The notes under the pieces: model-generated
Seen by the model: the letters and a program-made list of their open reading frames with translations, nothing else
The model's database searches: none
What the model was told of the DNA's origin: nothing
Shown: positions 10,950-21,424 of the stretch, in pieces
How the letters are laid out: every line of letters begins with the position of its first letter
How positions within the stretch are numbered: position 1 is the first letter of the stretch
NCBI GenBank assembly: GCA_030704615.1
Contig: CM060734.1
Coordinates: forward strand, 30,336,042 to 30,400,041
DNA from: Takakia lepidozioides
Lineage: Eukaryota; Streptophyta; Takakiopsida; Takakiales; Takakiaceae
Direction: 5' to 3'
Length of the DNA stretch: 64,000 bases
Translations under genes and position numbers: made by a program

Positions 10950-13311
10950 CTTCCTTGATGGTCGCGAGGTTTGTATGTCCCGTCAAAGAAGCCACACAAT
11001 ATCTCCGACCTTGAACTGAGGTTGGAGTTGGCGACGTTGATCTGCATACTCCTTGTATTATTTTTGAGCTTCTGCGAGGTGGAATGTAAGCTCCTTGTGA
11101 ATCGTAACAAGATGAATAGTAAGGTTTTCTGCAGCAAGGCTTCATGTGGAAAGGGTTTGCTCGAGGATGATGACCATAATTGGAGAAAAATGGAGTTTGC
11201 TTAGTTGAAGAATGTATAGTGTTGTTGTAGGCAAACTCAGCCAATGACAGAAGGTCCGTCCAATTATCTTGGTGATAATTTATCGTATAACGAAGATACT
11301 GCTCCAAAATCTGGTTTATACATTCGGTTTGACCATTAGGCTGTGGATGATTAGCTGTAGAGAGGTTGATCTTAGTATCCAATATATAAAATAATCCCCT
11401 CCAGAAATTTGATATGAACTGTGGTCCTCGATCAGATACGATGTCCTTCGGGAGTCCATGAATGCGGTAGATATTATTGAGGAAGAGTCTTGCAGTTTCC
11501 TCGCCGGTAACCGTCTTATTATATGGAATGAAATGTGTCATCTTCGTAAAACGATCTACAATAACAAGGATTGAATAGGTAGTCTTGGAAATTGGAAGGT
11601 CCGTAATAAAGTCCATAGACACGGACGACCATGGACCCTTGGGAATGGGTAATGGTTGAAGAAGGCCGTAAGGTCGATGTCGTGGTCCCTTCGCTCTAGC
11701 ACACGTGTCGCAAGATTTTATAAATTCTTTTACGAATTTCCATATCTGCGGCCACCAATAGTCCCTGAATATTAACTCCATTGTTTTGTTGAAGCCGAAA
11801 TGTCCTGCAGCCGGAAGATCATGACATGTTTGAAGAATTCGAAGTCGTGTAGGTCCTGGAGGTACATAGAGAAATCCCTTGAAGTAAAGTAAGTCATCTT
11901 TGAATTCGAAGTCGTTTGTAACATGTGGGTTGTCTCGAGGTTGATTTAGTTGACTTCGTAATGTCGTAGCAAAATGGTCGTTCTTCAGTGCTTCCTGAAT
12001 TTCTTTTATGATCTCTGCATCGTCATAGGTGGACATGGATAGCATATTCAATTGGAGATTTGCTGGTTTTAGGATGATGAATTTTTGTTGGTCAAAAGCT
12101 GCATCCCCTTCTTTTGGCGCAAGATACGATCGTCGAGAGAGAGCATCTCGTTTTTCTTGAAGATGTCCGGGACGGTAGGTAATAACAAAATCAAACCTTG
12201 CTAATGACATACTCCATCTCGCTTGACGTCGATTCAAAACACGAGCACTCATAAAATATTCGAGATTTTTGTGATCGGTATAGACAGTGACCTGATGTTT
12301 AGCTCCTTCCAATAGATGACGCCACTCCTCAAAAGCATCGATAATCGCTAGAAGTTCTTTGTCATGGATTTCATAATTGATCTCCGCAATGAAAAATTTG
12401 CGAGAACGAAAACCAACAGGGTGAAGTCGGCCATCTGTACCGTATTGTGAGAGTACCGCGCCAAGTGCAAAGTCCGATGCATCTGCTTCTAAGAAGAATG
12501 GTTTAGATGGGTCTGCATGTACGAGTATTGGAGCCGTTGTAAATGCCTGCTTCAGCCTTTCAAATGCCTGGTCAGCCTTCTCGTCCCATACAAATTTGTC
12601 GTTCCCTGTGAGTCGTGTCAATGGTGCAGCAATTTTGGAGTAGTCATTGATGAAGATTCTATAGAAATTTGCAAAACCCAGAAAACATTGTACATCTCGG
12701 ACCGAAGTTGGTTTAATCCACTCGATGATGATTTGTATTTTTTTCTGATCCATAAAGACGTCTTTGTCGGAAATAATGTAGCCCAGAAATTCAACCTCAG
12801 ATTGATGGAAAAGACATTTCTTCAACTTGGCATATAGTCCTCTTTCTCTTAATTTATCAAGGACAAGGCGTACATGGCGGCCATGTTCTCCTTCATTCTG
12901 TGAAAATATCAAAATGTTGTCCAAATAGATGACTACAAAGTCATCTAAAAATTCTCGAAAGATGTCATTCATCATATGTTGGAAAATTGTTGGAGTATAA
13001 ATAAGACCGAAAGACATAACACTATATTCAAAATGTCCATACCTTGTTCGAAAAGCTGTTTTCCATTCGTATCATTCTTTTATCCGTACAAGGTTATAAG
13101 CTCATCTCAAGTCGATTTTGGTTAAAATCTTCGCTCGTCCCAGCTGGTCGAGAAGCCCAGAAATCAGCGGCAACGGATAACGATTCTTGATTGTGACTTT
13201 GTTGAGACCGCGATAGTCGACACACATGCGTAATGATCCGTCCTTCTTTTTCACAAACAAGATAGGCGCCCCGGCGGGTGATTTTGAATGTCGGATGAAG
13301 TGCTTTGACAA
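10904..13311 (-). pseudogene. E2 reverse transcriptase, RNase H and integrase
   Basis: The RT fingers ([25 protein letters not shown]) lie at 13311-13102 and the rest in a long frame from 13017. The catalytic box reads VIYLDNILIFS instead of YLDD: the second Asp is replaced by Asn, a G-to-A change that should abolish polymerase activity. RNase H follows (FFLEADASDFALGAVLSQ, YTDHKNLEYF), then the HHCC zinc finger (HDLPAAGHFGFNKT with CDTCARAKG) and the integrase core (SMDFITDLP, VSDRGPQFISNFW, PNGQTECINQ), where the three acidic residues are present. The frame is lost near 11000. Confidence 0.88.
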
Positions 13312-13349
13312 ATTTTCATCAATGTGCAGCCAACTCCGTCCGGGATAAG

Positions 13350-14211
13350 TTATAGATTGGGTCGAATGGTGGTTGGGCTCCTTCTTGTAATTGCACAGTC
13401 ATAAGGTCGATGTTCTGGCAATATGTCTGCATTTTTATTCTCGAAGACATCTTTGAAATCTTGATATTGAGCGGGTAATGTTGAAGTACCTTTGTCTGTT
13501 GTGGTCTTGATCGGAGTCGCATAAAGTGCAAATGCCGTCTCTTTTTTGGTAGCTCTCATGAAGGCTCTAGCTCCAAGAAACAGAGGTTGAATACCTTTGG
13601 TACTTTTACATTTTTGTCTTGCCGAAATTTTTCGTGATTGCCAGTCGATGTCAGGATTATGAAGTATAAACCAGGGAAGTCCAAGGATCACAGGATTTGT
13701 TGGAGACTGGATGACATTAAAACAATATGTGATGCTTGATTTTTAAGCTTCACTTCAAGGGGTCGAGTTTCATGGTCAATATTTCCTGATGGTAACGGTC
13801 GTCCATCGATAACTTCAACAGGGGCCGAGAATTTCTTTCTTACGAGCGTTAAATTGTGTTGCTTCGCAAAGTCTTTGTCAATAAAACACGCCGAAGTGCC
13901 CGAGTCCAAAAGTGCTTCTACGGAGATATCTCGATTTTGCATCCTGATCTTTACTAGAACTATGAAACAAGATACAGGGTCTGGAGGTAGAAATAGACCT
14001 TTTTTTGGTGAGGAATTTGGGGGTGTCCAGCCGCATGGTCCATACTGTGACTGGACATCTTTGTTTTCCGACCTCCTCGTACCGAACACTTGAGTGGTGC
14101 CCCGAGCTTTGAATCTTCTCTTGTTGGGCAGTTTAATGTCATGTGATCATTTTCTCCACAATAAAGGCATAATCCATTCGAGCGCCGTCTTTGTTTTTCA
14201 TGTGGCATCAA
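13350..14211 (-). pseudogene. E2 zinc knuckle and aspartic protease
   Basis: The frame at 14211-13960 encodes a CCHC knuckle, CLYCGENDHMTLNC (spacing 2-4-4), the nucleocapsid end of Gag. The next frame (14089-13688) has the retropepsin-like core EALLDSGTSACFIDKDFA with the Asp-Ser-Gly triad. The next (13691-13350) begins with MILGLPWFILHNPDIDW, the conserved end of the gypsy protease domain. Three frames are needed to read one continuous product, so the region is broken. Confidence 0.75.
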
Positions 14212-14438
14212 TGGCTTGAATCAGACAACATCAATCTGCATATGATCATTACCGGATGTCTGATGGATCGTTGTATTTGGTGCCGTAGTAGCAGCGGCAT
14301 GGTGCGTCGTCGTCCATCCAGATCGCTTCTCTTGACGTCTTTCGAACAAACGATTATCGCATGCAATGACTTGGGTGATGAATTCGCTCAGTGTACTCAC
14401 GTTTGACATTGTCAGCAACTAATATTTAACATCATCTT

Positions 14439-15089
14439 TTAGGCCACATCGAAACTGACTAATGAGGCTCTTCTCATTCCAGTCAAGGTCGCACGCAAGT
14501 TGTCGAAATTCGGCAGCATAAACGGAAGCTGGACGTGCTCCTTGTCGAAGATTTCGCATCTTTGTCTCTGCAACTCTCTCTCTCTATCATTCTCTCCAAA
14601 CGTTGCAGTGAACTCGGACATGAACGCTTCAAAATTGTATAGTAAATATGAATTTTTCTCTAATAGCGGTGCAAACCAAGATAGGGCAGTGCCTGATAGA
14701 AGGGTGCCCACGAATCCCACTTGAATACCTTCATCAGAGTAGCGTTGTGGATGTAGTCGTAGGAACAATCGTACTTGTTGAACAAAACCGCGAAATCTTG
14801 ATTTCGTCCCATTAAATTTCTTGGGCATGTTGACCTTTGGTTCCCTTGTAATCTGTTGAAGATTTGGAGGAACCGTTGTAGTAGAATTTGTTGTAGTAGA
14901 GACTCGTAATGTTGAAGATCCATTGTTCGACTCCTTCAACTCTGAAATTTGTTGTTGCAAATTGTTGAGAACATTGCCAAGGTCTTGAGACTGGTCAGCT
15001 TGTAGTTGGGCATTAGAAGCACAAAGTTCTTGCATCTGAAGCTGAAGACTTTGCAATGTGGCGACCATTTCCGCAAATGTGCCTTCCAT
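14439..15089 (-). pseudogene. E2 Gag
   Basis: A 216-residue frame from a true ATG. It has an N-terminal Leu/Gln heptad-like coiled coil (TLQSLQLQMQELCASNAQLQ, then VLNNLQQQISELKESN), a Thr-rich linker, and a retrotransposon gag core (FRGFVQQVRLFLRLHP, GTALSWFAPLL, FEAFMSEFTATFG), the usual layout of gypsy Gag. The frame is lost at about 14440, after which the sequence continues out of frame towards the zinc knuckle. The typical chromovirus Gag is longer, so the C-terminal third is in the broken part. Confidence 0.75.
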
Positions 15090-15239
15090 CTTAACTAACT
15101 AAGGAACAAACTTTAGTCTCGCCAAACTGTCAAGGACGAGAAGATGACTGAACACAAACAAGAGATAAGACTAGAGGTACAAGGCTAGACAAGAAGTCAA
15201 GGTCGGCGTGGCCGAATGCACGATAAGTGAATAAAAATC

Positions 15240-15776
15240 AAGACGATCTTTATAACAATGAACAAGAGTATAAGATATTGGAACACGACTTGAATACTGG
15301 AATACTGGAAACTGGACTGGAGTACCAGACACTGGAAACTGGGCTAGGGTACTGGGAACTAGACTGCAGTACTGGGAACTGGAAACAAGAGTAGCTTGAA
15401 CTGGTGTTGGCGAGACTGAAGAGTGTCCAGTTTCGCCTCCTATATATACTGGCTACTAAAAAGCTTCCCCTATGGAGGTTGCTTGCTGGAGAAGTTTCCA
15501 AGATTAAACAAAGGTTTCTTGATGGAGAAGCTTCCTTAAACAAATGAGGTATCTTGATGGAGAAGTTTTCTCCAAAGGAAGCTTCCTGAGCAGTTTCTCA
15601 AGTTACTCTTGGTAATTTGGTAAACTTTCGGTAACTTAATAAGTAATGGTAAATTATGGTAGATCATGGTAAATCATGGTAAATCATGATAAGTCATGGT
15701 AACTTCCGGTAACATGATAACTTGGTAACTTCTGGTATTTACTCCTGGTAAGTTCCTCTAGACTATGTCCGTGACA
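15240..15776 (-). repeat. E2 leader/LTR-like region with short tandem repeats
   Basis: On plus, 15280-15400 repeats a CTGGAATACTGGAAACTGGACTG-like word about every 20-25 bases, and 15610-15750 repeats ATGGTAAATC/ATGGTAACTT about every 11 bases. A TATATATA box on plus lies near 15440. It lies directly upstream of E2 gag and is probably part of its LTR or leader. Confidence 0.45.
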
Positions 15777-17500
15777 AATGATGCCCTGTTTTGGGTTGTT
15801 TATGTCTTTAATTGACAATGACCCTAGTGGGCCTTGTCCATGTCTTGACATGACATGAATATCTTCCCTCTCTTTCTATTTCCAATGTACTTGGTGGTTC
15901 TTGTACACACCATCTACCACTTTCCTTTCTGGTTATTTCTTCATCATGTTGATATACTAACATGGTTTGTTTCTGGCCTGGCAGAAGGTCCCTCCATGAC
16001 AAAGATATGGAGCTATGACCTTTATAAGGTATGTCCTCCAGCAAAAAATTTGTTGGTGAATTTGGGCACGGAGGTCTTTGAGATAGACATAGTGCTTTTG
16101 AGGTTTATCTTCATACCGATATATTGAGCTAGGCCCAGGTAAAACCACCTGCAGGAGTATGTGTACACCTTCTACATGATCCGGTCAATGCACACTACTC
16201 GTGTTAGGTGGTTTACTGTAGCTGATGCCTTGTATCAGTTTTAGATACTTTTTGGCTCATATGCTTTCATACCTCTCTACAAGTGGCTTTGCTCTAAGTA
16301 GCACCACTAAATAAATATGCATATGTAATATGCTATGTGCTTACATATGCTATGTGCTTATCATACATTTGGAAAAACTGGCCTTAAAACCAGGATGGTG
16401 TATAGATGGGCAGCAGGTTGCTACCATCCTACCTTACACTTATTGTGATCCATGACAACAGAATCTTGTTTCATGACATGAGTGGATGAGGAAGTAGGCC
16501 TTTCCAGCCCCTTTGGCAAATCTGTCCAGGGGTTAGAAGCTACTTTGAAGAGGGAGAATCCTTATGAAGGGGTCTGGTATGCACTCCCTTACGGGGTGAG
16601 TGCATACCACACTTACTCCATAAGGGACTGTCATACCAGGGGCTGGTTGGTGGGTGCCCCCTCTCTCCCTCTGTCTCCCTCTCTACTGGGAATTGGCAGT
16701 TTGCTATCAGTGTTGACTTCTTGTTTTTTCATCCTCTATCAGGTTTTTTCATCCATACGGGATGAGCCACCAGGATGGACACTGAGTTACCTCTAGGATG
16801 GTTCTTTTGGCCTTTTCATTCCTCCTTGGATGAGTCACCATGGAAGAAAATAATTACCTCTATGGAGGTTGCCAACAACATCATGTTTTTCCATCCGTAC
16901 CGGATGAAAAACTACCAGGGTGATAATTTTTCATTCCTCTTTTATTGACTCTTTTTATCTATACCGGATGGTCTGGTGAGGAATGATAGAATTACCTAGA
17001 TGGAGGTAAGACGCTGCCACGGATGATATTCCCTACTTTTTCATCCTGACACAAGTGATCTGTCTATGGATGATGTGATTATGGCCTGGAATTGATCTTT
17101 ACTACCCCTAATTATGATTAATTACGGTGGAAACCCTAACCCCTACCCCAAAACCTATTTTTAACCTTGCTGCGGATGAAATCCGTCAGGGTATACGGAT
17201 GCGTCCTACTGTTTTTCATCCACGGATGAATAATCGAGGGACAACCCTATGTCATCTCTCCCACTGTCAGAAGCACGCGATGTGCTTCTGAGCTGGGAAC
17301 ATGGGATACTCATTGAAGCATACCTGACTGTACATTGTAATTTGCTGCCAGCACTGTCTCATTTACCTGTTCGGGTATAACAGTGCTGTTAAGGGTTGAA
17401 GGATTGTGTCTTCGTCTTTGCTTTCAAGTTTGTATACAGTAGTACTATCCCAATTGCATGCCCCGAGCTATTGTCCAAAACTCTTTTAGGCGCTCTCCCC
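15777..17500. other. Region without a supported gene
   Basis: No convincing coding signal. From 16480 to 17250 the words GGATGA and TCATCC recur many times on both strands, next to short GAGGTTACC/AATTACCTC words, which suggests the worn remains of a repeat family. I cannot assign it. Confidence 0.4.
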
Positions 17501-17513
17501 TTTTATTCCATTA

Positions 17514-18260
17514 ATGCAAGATTCTTTCTGTTGTAGGTACCACTGCTCATTCGGGCCAGAGGACAAGACTTCTGCTGTCTTGCAGGTTACATCCGCCATG
17601 GCAGCGAAGAAGTGGAAACCGAAATCTCCAAAGAAGAAGGGTAGAAAGGCACGAGTTGTTGCAACCGTTAAGGAGCAAAAACCAAAAATATTGAGGACGT
17701 CCAAAACGGAATCTGGTGAAGGCATCAAGCGGGGATGTGTATGCCGATTTGCAGTCAAACAATGCTATTTGGACCCAGAAATCGCAGAGGTTGTGTACTA
17801 CGAGAAGAGGCACGTTAATCGTGCAGGAGACATATCCCATGGGCCAGCACATGATTGTGGTCGGGTTGCCTTGGCCCCCCACATCAGCGAAGAGATGAAA
17901 GCCTGGGTACTGCATAACTTGCGCCTTGGACTAAGCATCAACAAAATCATGGCGAAGCACATGCAGCGGGTGAAGGAAACTATGGAAGCTGGATTGGAGG
18001 CAGATTGTGACACTTTCTTGCTCTCCTGGGGCATCCGCAACATTGCCAACAAGTGTGATGAGGAAACGTTTAAAAAGCACCCAAATGATGCTCGCAGTGT
18101 GCGAATGTGGGTGGAGGCCAACCCTGACAGTGTTTTCTACTACCAGGAAGAGTCCAATCACCCTACCTGGTCTTCGAATAGCCGTAAACTGGACCTTCCT
18201 TTTGTGTTGGGCATACAGACAGAATGGCAGAAAAAACAAATGATGCATCACGAAGTACAA
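17514..18260 (+). pseudogene. FAR1/MULE-type transposase N-terminal region, truncated
   Basis: The coding signal begins either at the ATG at 17514 or just after the splice-acceptor-like TTGTAG at 17536. It has a Lys/Arg-rich basic stretch (KKWKPKSPKKKGRKAR), then KRGCVCRFAVKQCYLDPEIA with the Cys spacing of the FAR1/WRKY-GCM1-like zinc finger, HVNRAGDISHG, and a helical region (ISEEMKAWVLHNLRLGLS) as found ahead of the MULE transposase core. The final residues, ...FVLGIQTEWQKKQMMHH, resemble the entry to that core. The DDE catalytic domain is missing: after 18260 the frame continues only by reading into a dispersed repeat. It is either a Mutator-like element fragment or a domesticated FAR1-like gene that was broken. 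Confidence 0.55.
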
Positions 18261-18343
18261 CCACCTGGCCCGCGGTTTGGAACATCTCAACGTGACAAAA
18301 CAAAACAAGACAAAACAAACGTCTCGCTTCATATATTGATGCC
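18261..18343 (+). repeat. Dispersed repeat R1, partial copy
   Basis: The words CGCGGTTTGG, ACATCTCAACGTGACAAAAC, AAAACAAACGTCTCGCTTC and CATATATTGAT are shared with copies at 26214-26403 and 59298-59480. Only the 3' half is present here. It supplies the last codons and stop of the truncated FAR1-like ORF. Confidence 0.65.
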
Positions 18344-18357
18344 CGACGTCCTCCTCT

Positions 18358-18456
18358 TCCCAATTGGACCGGTTATTTCATTTTTCATCTCAACCATATG
18401 ACCAGACAGATAATTGCCGATATTAGAGAGAACTTTAAATAATTGTCCAACATTGG
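18358..18456 (+). repeat. hAT-type MITE remnant
   Basis: It matches the right half of the intact MITE at 19994-20346 (TTGGACCGGTT, TTTCATTTTTCA, ATTAGAGAGAA, AAATAA..G.CCAACA.TGG) with many substitutions. The left half and left terminal repeat are absent. Confidence 0.6.
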
Positions 18457-19143
18457 TAAAATTCCACCAAGTTTAGGTACTTGTTGTACGGGGATGGATT
18501 AATGTGATACATTGAAGATTACTAGAGAGAGATTACACCAACCAAAGTTTGTGCAAATAAGTACCCAACGTCAGTTGGGGGAAATTTTGAAGGTAAAAAA
18601 AGGAGAGACGATTGGAACGACTAATAGGGATGTAGGAAAGGGTGCAGGAGGGCAGGATGAAGAAGTGTGTCCAGCCAAGTCCAGGCGCCAACTGTGGGAA
18701 TGTACACACTTGGTGCGAACGAGGCTCCTAGAAGGTGAGACGGCTAGCCTCGCTGCCCTGACAGGGTATATAAGGGAGGGTCTCCGCCTCACTTAGTACC
18801 CTCTACCTGCTACTAAGAGCACCCCCAACGTAGGTATGCTATGCCATTTCCAATGCCATTTTGTCGGGCTGTTTCCCGGATCATGACCCACCGCACCTTG
18901 CCAACGCTATATTTTGAGCGTGAGGGACCTACTAATCTTCACCAAAGACCTCCTAAAAAGTAAAAATATGGAAGAGGTACCATAAGAAAATTATATGTTC
19001 GCTCTTCTCTAGAGGACTAGATTAGAATTGATGTGATTGGATACGACCTATACTACCTATCTTGTGATTGATACTACCTATACTAGGGCATAGCTAACAC
19101 ACATCCGCTTCTTGTTACATCAAAGGTGGACACAAAGCATATA
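18457..19143. other. Region without a supported gene
   Basis: Only short ORFs and no known repeat. The sequence becomes AT-rich towards the MITE. Confidence 0.4.
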
Positions 19144-19519
19144 GGGTAACTGTACCTATCATTGCACAAACCCCTATCATCGTGCACCCCGGCCCCTATC
19201 ATTGCGCACCTGTGGACCGCGCAAACCCCTATGATTGCGCATCCCAACGCCTATCACTGTACACCCGTCGACCGTGCTTAGGGGTTTGCGAATGGTGTGC
19301 AATGATAGGGGCAATGATACTTGGTTTTATGAAGATTATATAGGCTCATTTTGCCCAACACTTCAATGCAGTGCATTGGGTTTTGTAAATTTCGAAGTTG
19401 GGTTTTGAAGCCAACTTGCCAAACTCCCCCTAGGTCCAAATTTTGCACCATAATATGATCATATGAACAAGTTATGGCTTCTCAAAGTCTTAAATGGGCA
19501 ATGATAGGTACAGTTACCC
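19144..19519. mobile_element. 376-bp MITE with 22-bp terminal inverted repeats and TA duplication
   Basis: Both ends read GGGTAACTGTACCTATCATT... on their own strand, 22 bases without mismatch. TA flanks each side. Inside the left half, CCCCTATCATTGCGCA-like words repeat about four times, and one inverted copy lies in the middle. There is no coding capacity. The TA duplication suggests a Tc1/mariner-type or similar mobiliser, but the GGG end is also seen in other superfamilies. Confidence 0.75.
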
Positions 19520-19993
19520 TACATATGATGCCACCCAAATTTAGCCATTTAGCCAAATTCCATATCTGCCTGTTGGGTTTCAGAATCCAAAAGGCTAACT
19601 ACTTGAGAAAGAAGCCAGGCCCTTAGTAAAAATCAATTGAAAAAAAGACCCTTGGCACAACCGGCAAGCATGATGACCAATCAAAAGAACGAAATAAAGA
19701 AATAAAATAAAAATAAAAATAAACTTGTAATAAGAAATGGTTATGAGGGCAGAAAGTTTGAAAAAGTTTGGATAACCTTGGACCTAGTAGTGGGTGGTGC
19801 ACTTTCAATGCCCACATGCACTGATCCTCCGATGTATTCATTTATTTTAGGCAAGGGGGCAACGAGGAAAAAATAACCTCAAGAGGCTTGAACAAGCGGT
19901 GGGCCACCCACCCCACTGTCAGCAAGCAACACCAACGCAACAGAGTCTGCAGGCCTAAAATCCAAACACTCCCAAGATACTTAGAGAAACTAC

Positions 19994-20346
19994 CAGTGTT
20001 GGGCGGTTATTTGATTTTTTTCATAACCTGCGGTTCCTGTTGCTTCAAATTATGGAAAACTATTAAACCTGCGGTTGCGGTTATTAAATTTTTTATGGCT
20101 AGATATAACCTGCCGGTTAGGGTTACTTGCAAAAACCTCAAATAACTGGTGGTTTTCATCAAATAACCGCGGGTATTGGGCGGTTCTTTAAGAGGTTTTT
20201 TGCTCGGTTATTCGAATGCGTGACCTCCGCCAGTTCCTAACTGGACCGGTTGCTTCATTTTTTCACCTCCGCCGGTCATATATACCTATAACTGGATAGG
20301 TAACTGCCGGGTATTAGAGAGAAATTCAAATAACCGCCCAACACTG
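19994..20346. mobile_element. 353-bp hAT-type MITE
   Basis: Terminal inverted repeats begin CAGTGTTGGGCGGTT and match perfectly for 21 bases. They are flanked by the 8-bp direct repeat GAAACTAC on both sides (19986-19993 and 20347-20354), the hallmark of hAT integration. It is non-coding. Internally it has repeated AACCTGCGGTT/GCGGTT words. Confidence 0.85.
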
Positions 20347-20354
20347 GAAACTAC

Positions 20355-21424
20355 CTATCAAGGCAAAACAAGGAGCCAAACACCCAGATTCATAAACCCT
20401 AAACCCCTACATCTACCAAATCATTTCGTGTATGCAAGTATCGATACGTAGAAGTACGGAACCGTACATTTATCCTGAGTATATACGTCCATCCGGGCGG
20501 CGCAGCGGCCATGCACGCGCCACGTGGCCATTCCGACGGTGCTCCCAAATGTTGTTCCCCGAATCACTGCGACGACGTCGATACTGGCAGCACGAGGCGG
20601 TCGAGGCCGAGCGATAGCGATGGATGCGCCATCGCTGGCGTGTGATGGCGAAGTCTGCAGCAGAGGCAGTGGTAGGGGGACGGCCATGGCTCCACATACA
20701 TGCCAGCTCTACTGTCCCCCACTTTCATTCAACTGTTGGATGCATTCTGGTAGATCTCAGAAGACGTTATTGCTGCCAAAGCTAGGATGATGTGCAGCAA
20801 TCTGGATCGATCTGAGATACGGAATTCTGTACTTTGATGTTGTGTTTTCGCAATTCCAGGATTCGAAGGGAATGGGGAAGGAGGTAGGAGAGATATAGTG
20901 CTATTAGTGGTTATTTCTATTGTAAGTACCCCGCTTATTTACAACAGAGAGAGGAGGCGGAGGGGCGGGACGGAGAGACCACAATAGTTTGTTTCTGGCT
21001 GTTTTTAGTTGGCGGGGGCAGGGGGAGAAGAAGCCAGTGGGGACGAGTGTGAAGTCTTTAGGGGATTGGATTAATGAATTTAAGAGTATACGATGCTTAG
21101 CGAGCAAGAGGGAGGAGAGCGAGAGAGATGCTGGTGATAATCCAGTCGTGTCGGATTTTCGGGACATTAGGTCATCTGTGCACAAAGAGAGAGTCGTTGA
21201 GTCCGGCTAGATCGGGGAGGCTTTGAAGGAGATTGACACCAGGAGGAGCAGCAATGCAAGCATTGGGAAAGATATGGACGTTGGAGGCTTTATGAATCTT
21301 TATGCCGTCAATGGCATCCATGGCACATCTTCTGTGAGCTTGCAAGGGATTTGAAAGATTCAAGAACTTCAAAAATAAAAATAAAAATCATAGCTGCAAT
21401 GTAAGGTAAGTTGGGTAAGATACG
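20355..21424. other. Upstream region of the aminodeoxychorismate synthase gene
   Basis: A GC-richer, CpG-rich block at 20480-20700 is followed by a purine-rich stretch (20870-21200) that probably contains the promoter and 5' UTR of the next gene. I see no clear TATA box. A minus-strand 88-codon ORF (20687-20421) has no recognisable motif. Confidence 0.35.

Larger units (their letters stand above)
10569..15776 (-). mobile_element. E2: Ty3/gypsy chromovirus, degraded
   Basis: Right to left: leader/LTR-like repeats (15776-15100), Gag (15089-14439), CCHC knuckle (about 14190-14130), protease (14089-13688), RT (13691-12640), RNase H, integrase and a C-terminal chromodomain (10949-10569). The pol order and chromodomain define a chromovirus. 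It is interrupted by several frameshifts and stops (near 14430, 13690, 13320, 13100 and 10900). Clear LTR boundaries and a target duplication were not found; the minus-strand start TGTCACGGAC at 15776 is a guess for the 5' LTR edge. Confidence 0.8.

Noticed and set aside
12517-12837. 106-codon plus-strand ORF
   Set aside because: Antisense of E2 RT and RNase H.
20421-20687. Minus-strand 88-codon ORF with a true ATG upstream of the ADCS gene
   Set aside because: Pro/Ser/Arg-rich, no motif, lies in a GC-rich block where long open frames are expected by chance.
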